This document shows, one piece after another, positions 23,756 through 32,544 of a DNA stretch of 32,567 nucleotides (within the stretch, counting starts at the first letter, position 1; each line of letters starts with the position of its first letter). The stretch is from Candidatus Omnitrophota bacterium (lineage in GTDB: Bacteria; Omnitrophota; Omnitrophia; Omnitrophales; JACQLI01): the NCBI GenBank assembly GCA_016179745.1, contig JACPCP010000020.1:1-32567 (forward strand), written 5' to 3'. The position numbers and the translations under genes are program-made. The notes below the pieces were generated by a model that saw nothing but the letters and a program-made list of their open reading frames with translations, did no database searches and was not told where the DNA came from.

Positions 23756-25198
23756 ATGCGGGCACTCATCTTCGCTTTTATGGGCCTGGTCTTTTTACGA
23801 CCCTTCGCCGTCCAGGCGGGGACGATCCCGGACCAATTGTCTCAAGAGTCCGGGGATTGTCTCGAATGCCACCGGGGCGAGACGCCTGCCATTGCGGAAC
23901 AATGGGGGTCGAGCAAACATTTCCGGGCGAATGTCTCCTGTTACGAATGTCACCAGGCCCAGCCAGGCGACCCCGATGCCTTCGACCATAATGGATTCCT
24001 GATCTCCACCATTGTCTCTCCCAAGGATTGCGCCCGGTGCCACACGAAGGAAGTAAAGGAGTTCGAGAGTTCGCACCACTCAAAGGCAGCCCGGATTCTC
24101 GGTTCACTCGACAACCGTCTTGCGGATGTGGTGGAGGGAAACCGGGGGTTTGTCACCGAAGGGTTCCCGGAAGGGGTCTCGGCCGCCGCCGTCAATGGCT
24201 GCTGGCAATGCCACGGCGCCGAAGTGAAGGTTTTAAAAGACGGCAAACTCGATCCCACCACCTGGCCCAATACCGGGATCGGAAGGATTAATCCTGACGG
24301 CTCCGAGGGCTCCTGCAGCGCCTGCCACTCCCGGCACAAGTTTTCCGTCGAGCAGGCGAGAAACCCCGAGAATTGCGGCAAATGTCACATGGGCCCGGAC
24401 CACCCGCAGATTGAAATTTACGAAGAATCAAAACACGGGGTCGCCTTTCATGCCAACAAGCACAAGATGAATTTGGACAATGAGAAGTGGGTCGTAGGCG
24501 AAGATTACAGCGCTGCGCCGACCTGTGCGACCTGCCACATGAGCGCCACCCCCAAGCAGGGCGTCACGCATGATGTGGGAATGAGGATCAGCTGGAACAA
24601 CCGGCCGGAGATGTCGATCCGTCCGGAAGTTTCGGACGCCAATATGGGTCTCCCCGGCAAAGACGTGGACTGGAAGACCCGGCGCAAGAACATGAAAGAT
24701 GTCTGTCTCAATTGCCACGCCGGGGGTTTTGTGGAGAGTTTCTATCTTCAATATGACGAATTGATCAAGCTCTACCACGAAAAATTCGCCGAGCCCGGGA
24801 TGGAATTGATGAAACTCGCCAAACCGCTTCTGAAGCCCGTGCCTTTCGGAAACAAGATCGACTTTATCTGGTTTGAGATCTGGCACCACGAGGGCCGCCG
24901 GGCCCGCCACGGCGCCTCCATGATGGGACCCGACTACACCCACTGGCACGGGACCTATGAAGTGGCGAAAAACTTCTACTCCGAATTCATCCCCGAGCTT
25001 GAGGAATTGGCCGAGAAGAACCTCGGCGCTCCGGACCCCGAAAAGGCCAAGGCCGCACAGGCCTTGAAGGCCAAGATTGATGAGGTCTTGAGCTCCAGCA
25101 ATCACAAGTGGTTCCTCAATCAAATGGACCCCCAAGAGGCGGACAAACGGAAAAAGGAGCAGGAGGAGTTTCAGCGCCGCTACGAGGCGAAGTCCTAG
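23756..25198 (+). CDS. Octahaem cytochrome c of the hydroxylamine oxidoreductase family
   Basis: The 480-residue protein has a signal peptide (MRALIFAFMGLVFLRPFAVQA, cleavage after Ala21) and exactly eight CxxCH haem sites, with first Cys at 35, 62, 92, 149, 187, 207, 257 and 317. Spacing and the C-terminal block IWHHEGRRARHGASMMGPDY match HAO-type octahaem cytochromes, which oxidise hydroxylamine or hydrazine, or reduce nitrite or hydroxylamine. Tyr394 in DYTHWHG could be the Tyr that crosslinks haem P460, absent in reductive members; this needs alignment. It is exported, so it acts outside the cytoplasmic membrane. The ATG has AAAGGAG 7 nt upstream. No NrfH-like or quinone-linked partner lies beside it. 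Confidence 0.9.
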   Translation: MRALIFAFMGLVFLRPFAVQAGTIPDQLSQESGDCLECHRGETPAIAEQWGSSKHFRANVSCYECHQAQPGDPDAFDHNGFLISTIVSPKDCARCHTKEVKEFESSHHSKAARILGSLDNRLADVVEGNRGFVTEGFPEGVSAAAVNGCWQCHGAEVKVLKDGKLDPTTWPNTGIGRINPDGSEGSCSACHSRHKFSVEQARNPENCGKCHMGPDHPQIEIYEESKHGVAFHANKHKMNLDNEKWVVGEDYSAAPTCATCHMSATPKQGVTHDVGMRISWNNRPEMSIRPEVSDANMGLPGKDVDWKTRRKNMKDVCLNCHAGGFVESFYLQYDELIKLYHEKFAEPGMELMKLAKPLLKPVPFGNKIDFIWFEIWHHEGRRARHGASMMGPDYTHWHGTYEVAKNFYSEFIPELEELAEKNLGAPDPEKAKAAQALKAKIDEVLSSSNHKWFLNQMDPQEADKRKKEQEEFQRRYEAKS

Positions 25199-25291
25199 CC
25201 GCCTTTCCCGAGCCCGATCTTATTTTGAATTTATGTTTGAACTTTTGATTGAGCCGCTTTAGTATCGGGCCGCTCAGGACGATAATTTGTG

Positions 25292-25314
25292 ACTGCGGGG
25301 ACGGTCCCCGCAGT
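25292..25314. repeat. Perfect 23-bp palindrome upstream of the zinc-ribbon gene
   Basis: ACTGCGGGGAC (25292-25302) and GTCCCCGCAGT (25304-25314) are perfect inverted arms around one G. The core GGGGAC-N-GTCCCC matches the repeats at 21791-21845, so it may be an interspersed repeat. Its position 28 bp before the next start also allows an operator or leader hairpin. Confidence 0.7.
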
Positions 25315-25341
25315 ATGTGAACAACATAAGGAGGAGGAGAC

Positions 25342-25521
25342 ATGGCGTTTCAGCAAGGTGGTGGAGGGGGTGGATTCGGCGGCGGGCGGCCTCGGGAACT
25401 ATTTAAGGCAACCTGCGCAGAATGTAAGAAAGAGTGCGAAGTTCCGTTTAAACCGAGCGGAGACCGGCCGGTTTATTGCAGGGACTGTTATTCAAAACGC
25501 AAGCAAGGCGGCGGCCGCTAG
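25342..25521 (+). CDS. Small Gly-rich CxxC-x17-CxxC zinc-ribbon protein
   Basis: The 59-residue protein starts MAFQQGGGGGGFGGGRPREL, then TCAECKKECEVPFKPSG and VYCRDCYSKRKQGGGR. Two CxxC pairs (Cys25/Cys28 and Cys46/Cys49) with 17 residues between them should bind one zinc. It has a Gly-rich disordered N-terminus and a basic Gly-rich tail, a layout common in small proteins of candidate phyla whose function is unknown; nucleic-acid binding is a guess. A very strong GGAGGAGGA Shine-Dalgarno lies about 5 nt before the ATG, suggesting abundant translation. It is a single-gene unit between a palindrome and a strong terminator. Confidence 0.85.
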   Translation: MAFQQGGGGGGFGGGRPRELFKATCAECKKECEVPFKPSGDRPVYCRDCYSKRKQGGGR

Positions 25522-25587
25522 AAGGCAAGCCCCCTCGTTACCGCTTCCCTCGAGAAATCGTTTTTAGGATCGAGGGTCTTTCTTGAT

Positions 25588-25646
25588 ACGCCCTTCGTTT
25601 CGCCGGGGCCCGGTTAATACAGGCCCTGGCGCCGAAGGGCGTTTTT
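25588..25646 (+). terminator. Strong two-part intrinsic terminator
   Basis: ACGCCCTTCG (25588-25597) pairs with CGAAGGGCGT (25633-25642). Inside it CGCCGGGGCC (25601-25610) pairs with GGCCCTGGCG (25622-25631) with one G-U. TTTTT follows. A smaller CCCTCGA/TCGAGGG stem (25547-25576) precedes it. It closes the zinc-ribbon transcript and insulates the giant gene downstream. Confidence 0.85.
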
Positions 25647-25663
25647 GTTCATAAAAACAAAGA

Positions 25664-25692
25664 TTTCCGCAGAGGGCGAATCCGGATATAAT
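25664..25692 (+). promoter_or_regulatory. Candidate promoter for the giant GH94 gene
   Basis: TTTCCG (25664-25669), a 17-bp spacer and a perfect TATAAT (25687-25692) lie between the terminator and the ATG at 25718. The -35 is poor. The predicted leader is about 20 nt and shows no Shine-Dalgarno. Confidence 0.5.
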
Positions 25693-25717
25693 ACCCCGCC
25701 TTACACCTAACCCCGTT

Positions 25718-28700
25718 ATGAACCAAGGGATTACAAAACACCAAGGGAATTTCGTTCTCCGTTGCCTGCCTTGGCTTGCCTGGGCCGTTTGGGCCGTCGT
25801 GATTTTCCCCTCCGGAGAAGTTGCCGCCTCCTCATCTTTTAATCTTCTGGAAGCCAAAGAGCGGGGGACGCTCACCGCCGGCCCGGCCAAAGCCAGCGTC
25901 ACTCCCACCGTGGATGAAGTGACCGATAAGGATGTCCTAGAACTTTCCTACTCCCTCCCCGAAGAGTCCGTTGCCAGCCTCTGGGTCCGGGGGTTTCCTG
26001 CCGGATTGAACGAGACGGCCGTCAACACCGCCCAGATCGGCATCCGGCTGCCGGGTCCCGGCCAGGCAGATCAAATTTTAGTCACGGCGGAATTCAGGGG
26101 ACCCAAAGGGGTCCAGGCCACGCCGCTTCGCCTGAAGTCCGGCTGGAATTCCGTCCCCATTTCCATCGACTGGGAGGCGGTCGGCGGGCTCGAAAAAGTT
26201 TCCTTTGTCGTGAGTCCGAGAGGGAAGACTGCGCCTGTGAAGGGCACCCTCTCATTGGCCCTCGAGTTTGTCCAGCGGGCGCCTCCCCCCCAAGCCGCTG
26301 CTCCAAAAAACAATTTTCCTCTTTTCACTCTTTTCGATGCCGGCGAGAAGGGGGTCTTCAATATCGGGCCCTCCAGGGGCGTGATCCGGAACGTCTTTGA
26401 CGAGGCGCTCGGCAGGGAGATTTGGGCGTTCGACTATTCCGTTCCGGTCGGGTCCATCGTCGGTGTCTGGACCAAAAGTTATTCTTCCGATTTGGCAAGG
26501 ACGTCCGTGGATGCGGTGAGGATCGGGGTCGGCGTGCCGAGCGTGGATGAGCTGAATCAGGCGGCGGTCAAGGTGGAGATCAAGGGGAGCGCAGGGATGC
26601 AGACGATCCCCCTCAATCTAAAGGCGGGGCGGAATTCTTTGGGAGAGCCCCTTAATTGGAATACGATCGGGGAACTCCGGGAGGCGGTTTTTGTCGTCAT
26701 GCCGATGACGGACGGCTTTACGGGCGGGAGCCCTGTCGAGACAGGCCGGACGGGGGAGGCCTCCTGGCTCAGCGGCACGCTTTATTTTGATCTCGAATTC
26801 GGCCGGCTCAATTTCTTCGAAAAGAACTTCGCCTTCATCAGGGTGGGTTTGGTTGTCCTGACGAGTTTTCTCCTGGCCCTGCTGGCGCTTCTTTTTACGG
26901 GGCGTCGGTCTTCAAAGCAAATCCCGGGAGAGAGGGAAGGCGGGGAAGAAACGGCAAAGTCCTTTTTCAAAATCCTCCGGCGGGATTTTTTCTGGGGGAC
27001 GGCAGCCGTTTTGATCGGGGGGGCAGCGGCCGCTCTTTATTCTCTCGGGACGGCGAACCCTCTCGAGGAGGGCCTGAGTTTAAATTTCCTCGGGGTGGCG
27101 ATCTGGGGCGCCCTGATTGCGGAGTTTCTGAAATTCGGGCTTTGTCGTAAGCACCTGACCCCGGCTGAAGTTTTTCAGAATGTTCTTGTGACCGGCCTTT
27201 TAGCCGTTGCCTCGAGCCGGCAGGAACTCCTTGAGTCCCCGGCGAGCGGGATCGAGCTCTTGATGTTCAGCCCCTTAGTCGCAGCAGTGACCTTTCTTGT
27301 TTATCACATTGCCAATGCCTGCCGGCTGGCCTCTTCCGGCCGGTCTTTAAGGGCCCTTCCGGCGGTCTTGATCGTGGGGACCCCCTACCTTTTTAACTGG
27401 CTGCTTTTGGTGGAAAACCCGACGCTTCTCGAAAGCGTGGTCAACGGAATCACAGGGCGGCTTCTCTCACGTTGGCCGGCAGTTCTGGAGGGGATCGGCA
27501 GGCTCCTCGTGGTGTTTGTCTTCAATGAAGCGATCACAAACGGCATGGGCCTGGCCACTCAGGGGCGGGTCCTCAAAACTTTCAAGGCGCACCTTTTTGT
27601 CCTTTTTGTTTCTCTGGGCGTGGTCGTTTCTCCCGGGATTGCAGATTTGGGATCGACCCCGGCGGTGGGCTCACTCCCGCCGGCTCTCGGGGCCCTCGCC
27701 GCCATTTTGGCCACGCTCGTCTCCTTTGGGGGATTGTGGGGGGAGGTCTATCTCATTACCGGCGTCCTCCTGGACGGCGGACACCGGAAGGCCCCGACGT
27801 GGGAGACCCTTTCCAAACACGTGACCGTTGGGATGAAAAAGGGAATGGCTTATAGCGGCATCTTGATGGGGCTTTTGTATGCGCTCTATCTCCTGTTGGG
27901 ACTCTCCGGGTCGCAGAGCCTCATGGCCCAGGCGCCGATCGGAATTGGAATCCTCGCCGGCGCCCTGATTTTTCCTCTCCTCAAAACCATCATCGAGACC
28001 TTTGACGGAAGCCTGCCTTTTTTCGAGCGGGTGCGGTTTAGTTACCGGCAGATGCCCCTTTATGCCCGGGGGGCCGTGGCCGGGTTCGGGTTTTCCGTGA
28101 TGGCAACCGAAGGGCTCTTTCAGGAAGGGATGTCCGAGAGAATTGTTTTCGGCCTGGGGATCGGCCTTCTCGCCTCGGGGGGAGTGAGTCTTCTGAGGGA
28201 CGCCGTCTACGCCTTCAAGGGCCAGGGGCGGATCCAGTCCTGGAAACTTTATCTGGTCGATTCCCTCCTGGGTATTTTTGTCGGGAGCGCTGCGGCCTTC
28301 TACCTCGACCGTCTGCAGATTCCCGTGATCATCGAAAAATTCAAACTCTACACGAGCTCCGGATTTTCCGCCGTGGATTACGTCACCTATCCCTTGGTCA
28401 ACAAGTGGGGCCGGATTGATTTGGGGAGTTACACGGGCGGGGCGAAGCTGATTTATCTCGAGTCCCTCGCCGGGGTCATCAACTGGTCCATTGCGGCCTG
28501 GCTTTTCGCCATCAACAAAGTGTTCCTGCAGGCCTTCTTTGAAAAGAACACCTCCCCGATCAAATTTTTCTTCTCGAAGGCCGGCTTTGCCCAGCTCGTT
28601 GAACACATGATCTATGTCCTCCGGTGGGGCCTCTGGATGGCGCCCATCATCTTCACCTTTCTCCGGATGATGCCGGACCCCACCTGGTATAACCAGGACG

Positions 28701-31700
28701 GTGCCATCCGGACCCTCTTCGCCCTTTACCAGAATGCCGCCCTCACGCCCGAGGCCTTCCAGGCCTGGAGCCTCAAGATTTTTATTTTCATGATGGCGTT
28801 TGATTTCCTCCGCGTTTTGATTTGGATGGACCACATGGGCCTCCGGGTGGCAACCTTGGTGAACCTGAGTTTCATCGGGCTCGACCGGCTCGATGAGCGG
28901 ATCGCCCGCTTCATCGGGCCGGCCGCCGCCCAGCGTTACATCCCCGAGGCCGTGAAGCGGTTTGCGACCTGGGCCCCGCTCCTCCTTCCTTTTTATATTC
29001 CGAGGGGCGAGGAGTGGGAGTATGCCTGGAGCACGTCGGAGGCGATGCAAAATGCCGCCCGGGGGAAGGGGGTTCTCTCCTGGCTCGGGTCCCTCACGTT
29101 CGTCCAGAGGCTTGCAGTGATCGGTTCTGCCGTCTTTGTGGGCACTCTGATCTCCTTTGCGGTTCGCTCCCTCCGCCGCCGTTCCCGGGCCCGCCGGATT
29201 CAAGCCTTTGAGATTCAAAACCGGGAATATCAAGTGGTTCTCAAGGAAAACGGCGCACTCCACAGTGAGTCGCTTCAAAAGGAACACGACTTAAGCCGCC
29301 GATCCTACGACCCGCTCGACCCCTCCGGCCGGGTCCTCTTTCTGGTGGATTCCGCACACCAGGCCGGGAGTGCGGCCGCCTTCTGGCCGGTTGTCGGGAA
29401 TTTCCCCCAGGACCGGTTCGAACGGTCCCGGATTGAGGGGGATGAGGATTCCCTGAGGATTTTCAATGTGAACCACTTCATCAAGACAACGGTTGAAATT
29501 CGCCTGCCCGATCCCGACACTCCGGCGGAGCTTTGGGAGATCACGGTTGAAAATCTCACGGCCGAGGCCCGTTCCTTAAAAATGGTCCCCTATCTGGAAT
29601 GGGTCTTGAATGGAGGGATCCACGACCGGTTTCACACCCAATACGCCCGGCTCTTTCCTGAAATGGAATACGTGAGTGAGGCCCATGCCATCCTGGCCTG
29701 GCACAAGGGAACCAAGGCGATGGGGATCCTGGCAGCGGACCTTCCTCCGGAAGGTTTCCTCACTTCCCGAATGGATTTCATCGGCCGGGCCCGGAGCCTT
29801 TGGGACCCCCGGATCTTTGAGACCTTTAACTTTCAAGAAGCCCGGGCGGGGGACCCTTACCCCACCTTTGACCCGATCGGGAGTCTCTTTATTCCTTTGA
29901 CGGTGGGCCCAAAATCGTCACAAAAAATTCGTCTCATGATGGGCTTTGTCAAAAACAGGGAGACGGCCCTTCCCTTGATCCGGAAATATTTGAATCCTCA
30001 TCCTGCCGGCGCTCTTGTCCCGCCCCGGGCCTTCAAGAAGCCGCCCTTGATCGGCCATGGTGAAATTCCTCCGGAGACTCCCCAGCCTTACGCCGAATTT
30101 ACGGAAAACGGGGCAAAGCTTTGGGTCCACACTCCCTTCACGCCACGGCCTTATGACCACGCCCTGTCGAATACGGTCCATTCCGTGATGGTCACCAACC
30201 GGGGGCTTCACACCTCCTCGAACGGCAACTCCCAGCAAAACCGGCTCACCCCGGACTCGCCCGACACGGTGACCCAGGGAGTGCCGGCGGAGGCGATTTA
30301 CCTTTACAACCCCGATCAAAACGAATGGTTTTCGCCAACCTATCATCCCCTGAACCATCGAGACGCAAAGCACGAATCCGAATTCGGCGTCGACGGGACA
30401 GCCGTCTTTCATATGAAGCAGGGGACACTCTCGACGGAACTCATTGTCTTCGTCCCGCCGAAAGACCCCGCCGGGGTTTATCTTTTGACCGTGAAAAATC
30501 ACGCCAGGCAGCCGAGACGGATGCGGATCGCCCCCTACTTCCAGATGGCTTTGGCCTTCCAGCCGGAACGGTCCGGCCCCCTCGAGGTGAAACACGACAA
30601 GGCCTCCGGGGCCCTTTTCTTTAGAAATCCCCGCAATCTGTTCCGTTCGGGTTGGGCCTTTGCCTCCCTGTCCCTTCCGGCCGAGCGGGTGGAGACGAAA
30701 CGGGGCCGGTTTTTTGGAGCGGGCCGGGGCGTGGACCGCCCCTTTCTGGTCGAAAAAGGCCGGCCGGATGTGACGGAGCTTACCGATGCAAGACAGATCG
30801 CCGCTTTCCTCGGGACGATGGAAATCCCGGCCGGGGGCGAATTCACCGTCGCCGTGGTCCTGGGGCAGACCGAAAGCCGGCGGCAGGCGCTTGAGCTAGT
30901 TCGGAAATACAAAAATATCGAAGAGGCCCGGAAGAGTCTCGCCCAAACCCGGGAATGGTGGACAAATCTCATGGCGACGGTCGAGGTCGAGACCAGCCTG
31001 CCGGAGTTTGACCGGTTTCAAAATTGGCTCAAATACCAGGCCCTGGCCGAGCGCATCTGGCCCCGTCGGGGTTTCTATCAAACAAGCGGCGCCTTCGGTT
31101 TCCGGGACCAGCTTCAAGACACGGTCAATTTGATCTGGGTCGATCCGGCGCTTGCCCGCAAACAAATCCTTTTGCATGCCTCCCACCAGTTTATCGAAGG
31201 CGATGTTTATCACTGGTTCTTTACGTTGACCGACGGGCGGACGGCCTTTGCATGCCGCTCGCACGCTTCGGACAATCCGCTGTGGCTGGCCTGGGCGGCG
31301 GCGGAATATGTCCGGACGACGGGAGACGATTCCCTCCTGGACGAAATGGCCTCCTACGTGGCCGCCGAGTTTCCCTTTGCGCCGCTCCCCAAGAACAAGC
31401 AAGGCTGGGGGCATTTGTATCACCGCTCCACCCGTGCGGATTCGGTTTACCGGCACTGCCTCCGGTCCATCGATCTCGTGCTGGAAAAACGAATGGGCAA
31501 ACACGGCCTGCCCCTGATGGGGACCGGGGACTGGAATGACGGCCTGGATGAAATCGGAAGCGAGGGGAAGGGGGAAAGTGTTTGGCTCGGCTTTTTTCTT
31601 TATTACATCCTGAAGGAGATGCTTCCTCTTATCGAGAAAAAAGAAGGTCGGGGCCGGAAAGAGCATTACTTGAAAAAAATGGAAAGGCTCAAGACCGCCC

Positions 31701-32521
31701 TGGACGGGACGTGGCGGGGCGACCGGTATTTGAGGGCCTTTCACGATGACGGCACGGAGATCGGCGTCAAGGCGAGCGGGATTTGGGAGATCGATTCTCT
31801 GACGGCGGCCTGGGCCGTGATGTCCGGCATCCATCCGGAACGGGAGCTCACCGTGTTTAATACGGCCCTCGGTGTTCTTGAAAAAGAAGACACGATCCTT
31901 TTGGGCTGGCCGGCGCTCCGGGAGGGCACCCAACCCTACCTTGGGAGGAGCAGCAAATATCCCGAGGGGGTCCGGGAAAACGGGATGTATTGCCACGGTG
32001 TTCAGTGGCTCGTGAGGGCGGCCCGGATTTTGGCGGAGAGATTCGAAGGCGAAGGAAATTTTTCCAAAGCGGCGGAATACCGCCAGACGGCCTACCGGCT
32101 CTGGCTCAAGATCTCGCCGATCTCCCATGTTGTCCCGGAAAAAATTGAAATCTACGGCGGCCAACCCAACAAACAGGCGGCGGACATCCTGACCCATTTT
32201 GATTCCGGGCGGATGATCTGGCACGGCTACACGGGCGCCGCCGGCTGGATGCTCCGCCAGGCGATGGAAGGCGTGGTGGGGGCCTCCCTCGTCAAAAACG
32301 AACTCATTCTCCCGTCTGATCTGGCGAAACCCCGGGGCGAATTAAAGATCAACCGTGTGTCGAGGAATGTAGAGAAAAGCCCCTTAGGCTCCAACGGGAA
32401 ATTTCCGGAAGAGACTCCGCAACCCTCCCGCCGAACCCCGGTTTCAAAGAGAAAAATCAAGGTCCTCCTGACCCGACCCCCAAAATTAAAGCCGGTTGAA
32501 AAGCGAGTCTCCGGGTGGTAA
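25718..32521 (+). CDS. Giant membrane protein with C-terminal GH94 (cyclic glucan synthase-like) module
   Basis: The 2267-residue protein has a signal or anchor helix (about 17-37), two similar beta-rich domains (about 38-190 and 200-362), roughly 17 membrane helices between 372 and 1150, two large beta super-sandwich regions (about 1169-1410 and 1461-1715), and an (alpha/alpha)6-type catalytic domain (about 1760-2185). The last shows GFRDQLQD (from 1794), GDWNDG (1937-1942; the first Asp is the expected general acid), GKGESVWLG, IDSLTAAWAVMSG and YTGAAGWM, as in the GH94 part of NdvB/Cgs. GH94 enzymes phosphorolyse beta-glucosides, and in NdvB/Cgs this part trims glucan length. I find no GT84 domain. 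A basic tail of about 80 residues ends it. The natural substrate and the side of the membrane are unknown. It starts ATG 25718 without a Shine-Dalgarno; another gene follows after 23 bp. Confidence 0.85.
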   Translation: MNQGITKHQGNFVLRCLPWLAWAVWAVVIFPSGEVAASSSFNLLEAKERGTLTAGPAKASVTPTVDEVTDKDVLELSYSLPEESVASLWVRGFPAGLNETAVNTAQIGIRLPGPGQADQILVTAEFRGPKGVQATPLRLKSGWNSVPISIDWEAVGGLEKVSFVVSPRGKTAPVKGTLSLALEFVQRAPPPQAAAPKNNFPLFTLFDAGEKGVFNIGPSRGVIRNVFDEALGREIWAFDYSVPVGSIVGVWTKSYSSDLARTSVDAVRIGVGVPSVDELNQAAVKVEIKGSAGMQTIPLNLKAGRNSLGEPLNWNTIGELREAVFVVMPMTDGFTGGSPVETGRTGEASWLSGTLYFDLEFGRLNFFEKNFAFIRVGLVVLTSFLLALLALLFTGRRSSKQIPGEREGGEETAKSFFKILRRDFFWGTAAVLIGGAAAALYSLGTANPLEEGLSLNFLGVAIWGALIAEFLKFGLCRKHLTPAEVFQNVLVTGLLAVASSRQELLESPASGIELLMFSPLVAAVTFLVYHIANACRLASSGRSLRALPAVLIVGTPYLFNWLLLVENPTLLESVVNGITGRLLSRWPAVLEGIGRLLVVFVFNEAITNGMGLATQGRVLKTFKAHLFVLFVSLGVVVSPGIADLGSTPAVGSLPPALGALAAILATLVSFGGLWGEVYLITGVLLDGGHRKAPTWETLSKHVTVGMKKGMAYSGILMGLLYALYLLLGLSGSQSLMAQAPIGIGILAGALIFPLLKTIIETFDGSLPFFERVRFSYRQMPLYARGAVAGFGFSVMATEGLFQEGMSERIVFGLGIGLLASGGVSLLRDAVYAFKGQGRIQSWKLYLVDSLLGIFVGSAAAFYLDRLQIPVIIEKFKLYTSSGFSAVDYVTYPLVNKWGRIDLGSYTGGAKLIYLESLAGVINWSIAAWLFAINKVFLQAFFEKNTSPIKFFFSKAGFAQLVEHMIYVLRWGLWMAPIIFTFLRMMPDPTWYNQDGAIRTLFALYQNAALTPEAFQAWSLKIFIFMMAFDFLRVLIWMDHMGLRVATLVNLSFIGLDRLDERIARFIGPAAAQRYIPEAVKRFATWAPLLLPFYIPRGEEWEYAWSTSEAMQNAARGKGVLSWLGSLTFVQRLAVIGSAVFVGTLISFAVRSLRRRSRARRIQAFEIQNREYQVVLKENGALHSESLQKEHDLSRRSYDPLDPSGRVLFLVDSAHQAGSAAAFWPVVGNFPQDRFERSRIEGDEDSLRIFNVNHFIKTTVEIRLPDPDTPAELWEITVENLTAEARSLKMVPYLEWVLNGGIHDRFHTQYARLFPEMEYVSEAHAILAWHKGTKAMGILAADLPPEGFLTSRMDFIGRARSLWDPRIFETFNFQEARAGDPYPTFDPIGSLFIPLTVGPKSSQKIRLMMGFVKNRETALPLIRKYLNPHPAGALVPPRAFKKPPLIGHGEIPPETPQPYAEFTENGAKLWVHTPFTPRPYDHALSNTVHSVMVTNRGLHTSSNGNSQQNRLTPDSPDTVTQGVPAEAIYLYNPDQNEWFSPTYHPLNHRDAKHESEFGVDGTAVFHMKQGTLSTELIVFVPPKDPAGVYLLTVKNHARQPRRMRIAPYFQMALAFQPERSGPLEVKHDKASGALFFRNPRNLFRSGWAFASLSLPAERVETKRGRFFGAGRGVDRPFLVEKGRPDVTELTDARQIAAFLGTMEIPAGGEFTVAVVLGQTESRRQALELVRKYKNIEEARKSLAQTREWWTNLMATVEVETSLPEFDRFQNWLKYQALAERIWPRRGFYQTSGAFGFRDQLQDTVNLIWVDPALARKQILLHASHQFIEGDVYHWFFTLTDGRTAFACRSHASDNPLWLAWAAAEYVRTTGDDSLLDEMASYVAAEFPFAPLPKNKQGWGHLYHRSTRADSVYRHCLRSIDLVLEKRMGKHGLPLMGTGDWNDGLDEIGSEGKGESVWLGFFLYYILKEMLPLIEKKEGRGRKEHYLKKMERLKTALDGTWRGDRYLRAFHDDGTEIGVKASGIWEIDSLTAAWAVMSGIHPERELTVFNTALGVLEKEDTILLGWPALREGTQPYLGRSSKYPEGVRENGMYCHGVQWLVRAARILAERFEGEGNFSKAAEYRQTAYRLWLKISPISHVVPEKIEIYGGQPNKQAADILTHFDSGRMIWHGYTGAAGWMLRQAMEGVVGASLVKNELILPSDLAKPRGELKINRVSRNVEKSPLGSNGKFPEETPQPSRRTPVSKRKIKVLLTRPPKLKPVEKRVSGW

Positions 32522-32544
32522 AAGCACCGGAAAGGAGATTCGAA

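Noticed and set aside
27671-29287. 538-codon open frame on the minus strand opposite the giant gene
   Set aside because: It lies opposite membrane-helix coding sequence, is rich in Gly/Pro/Glu/Arg as expected from antisense reading, and has no start signals.
30896-32224. 442-codon open frame on the minus strand opposite the GH94 domain
   Set aside because: It is antisense to conserved GH94 motifs and lacks any recognisable protein feature.
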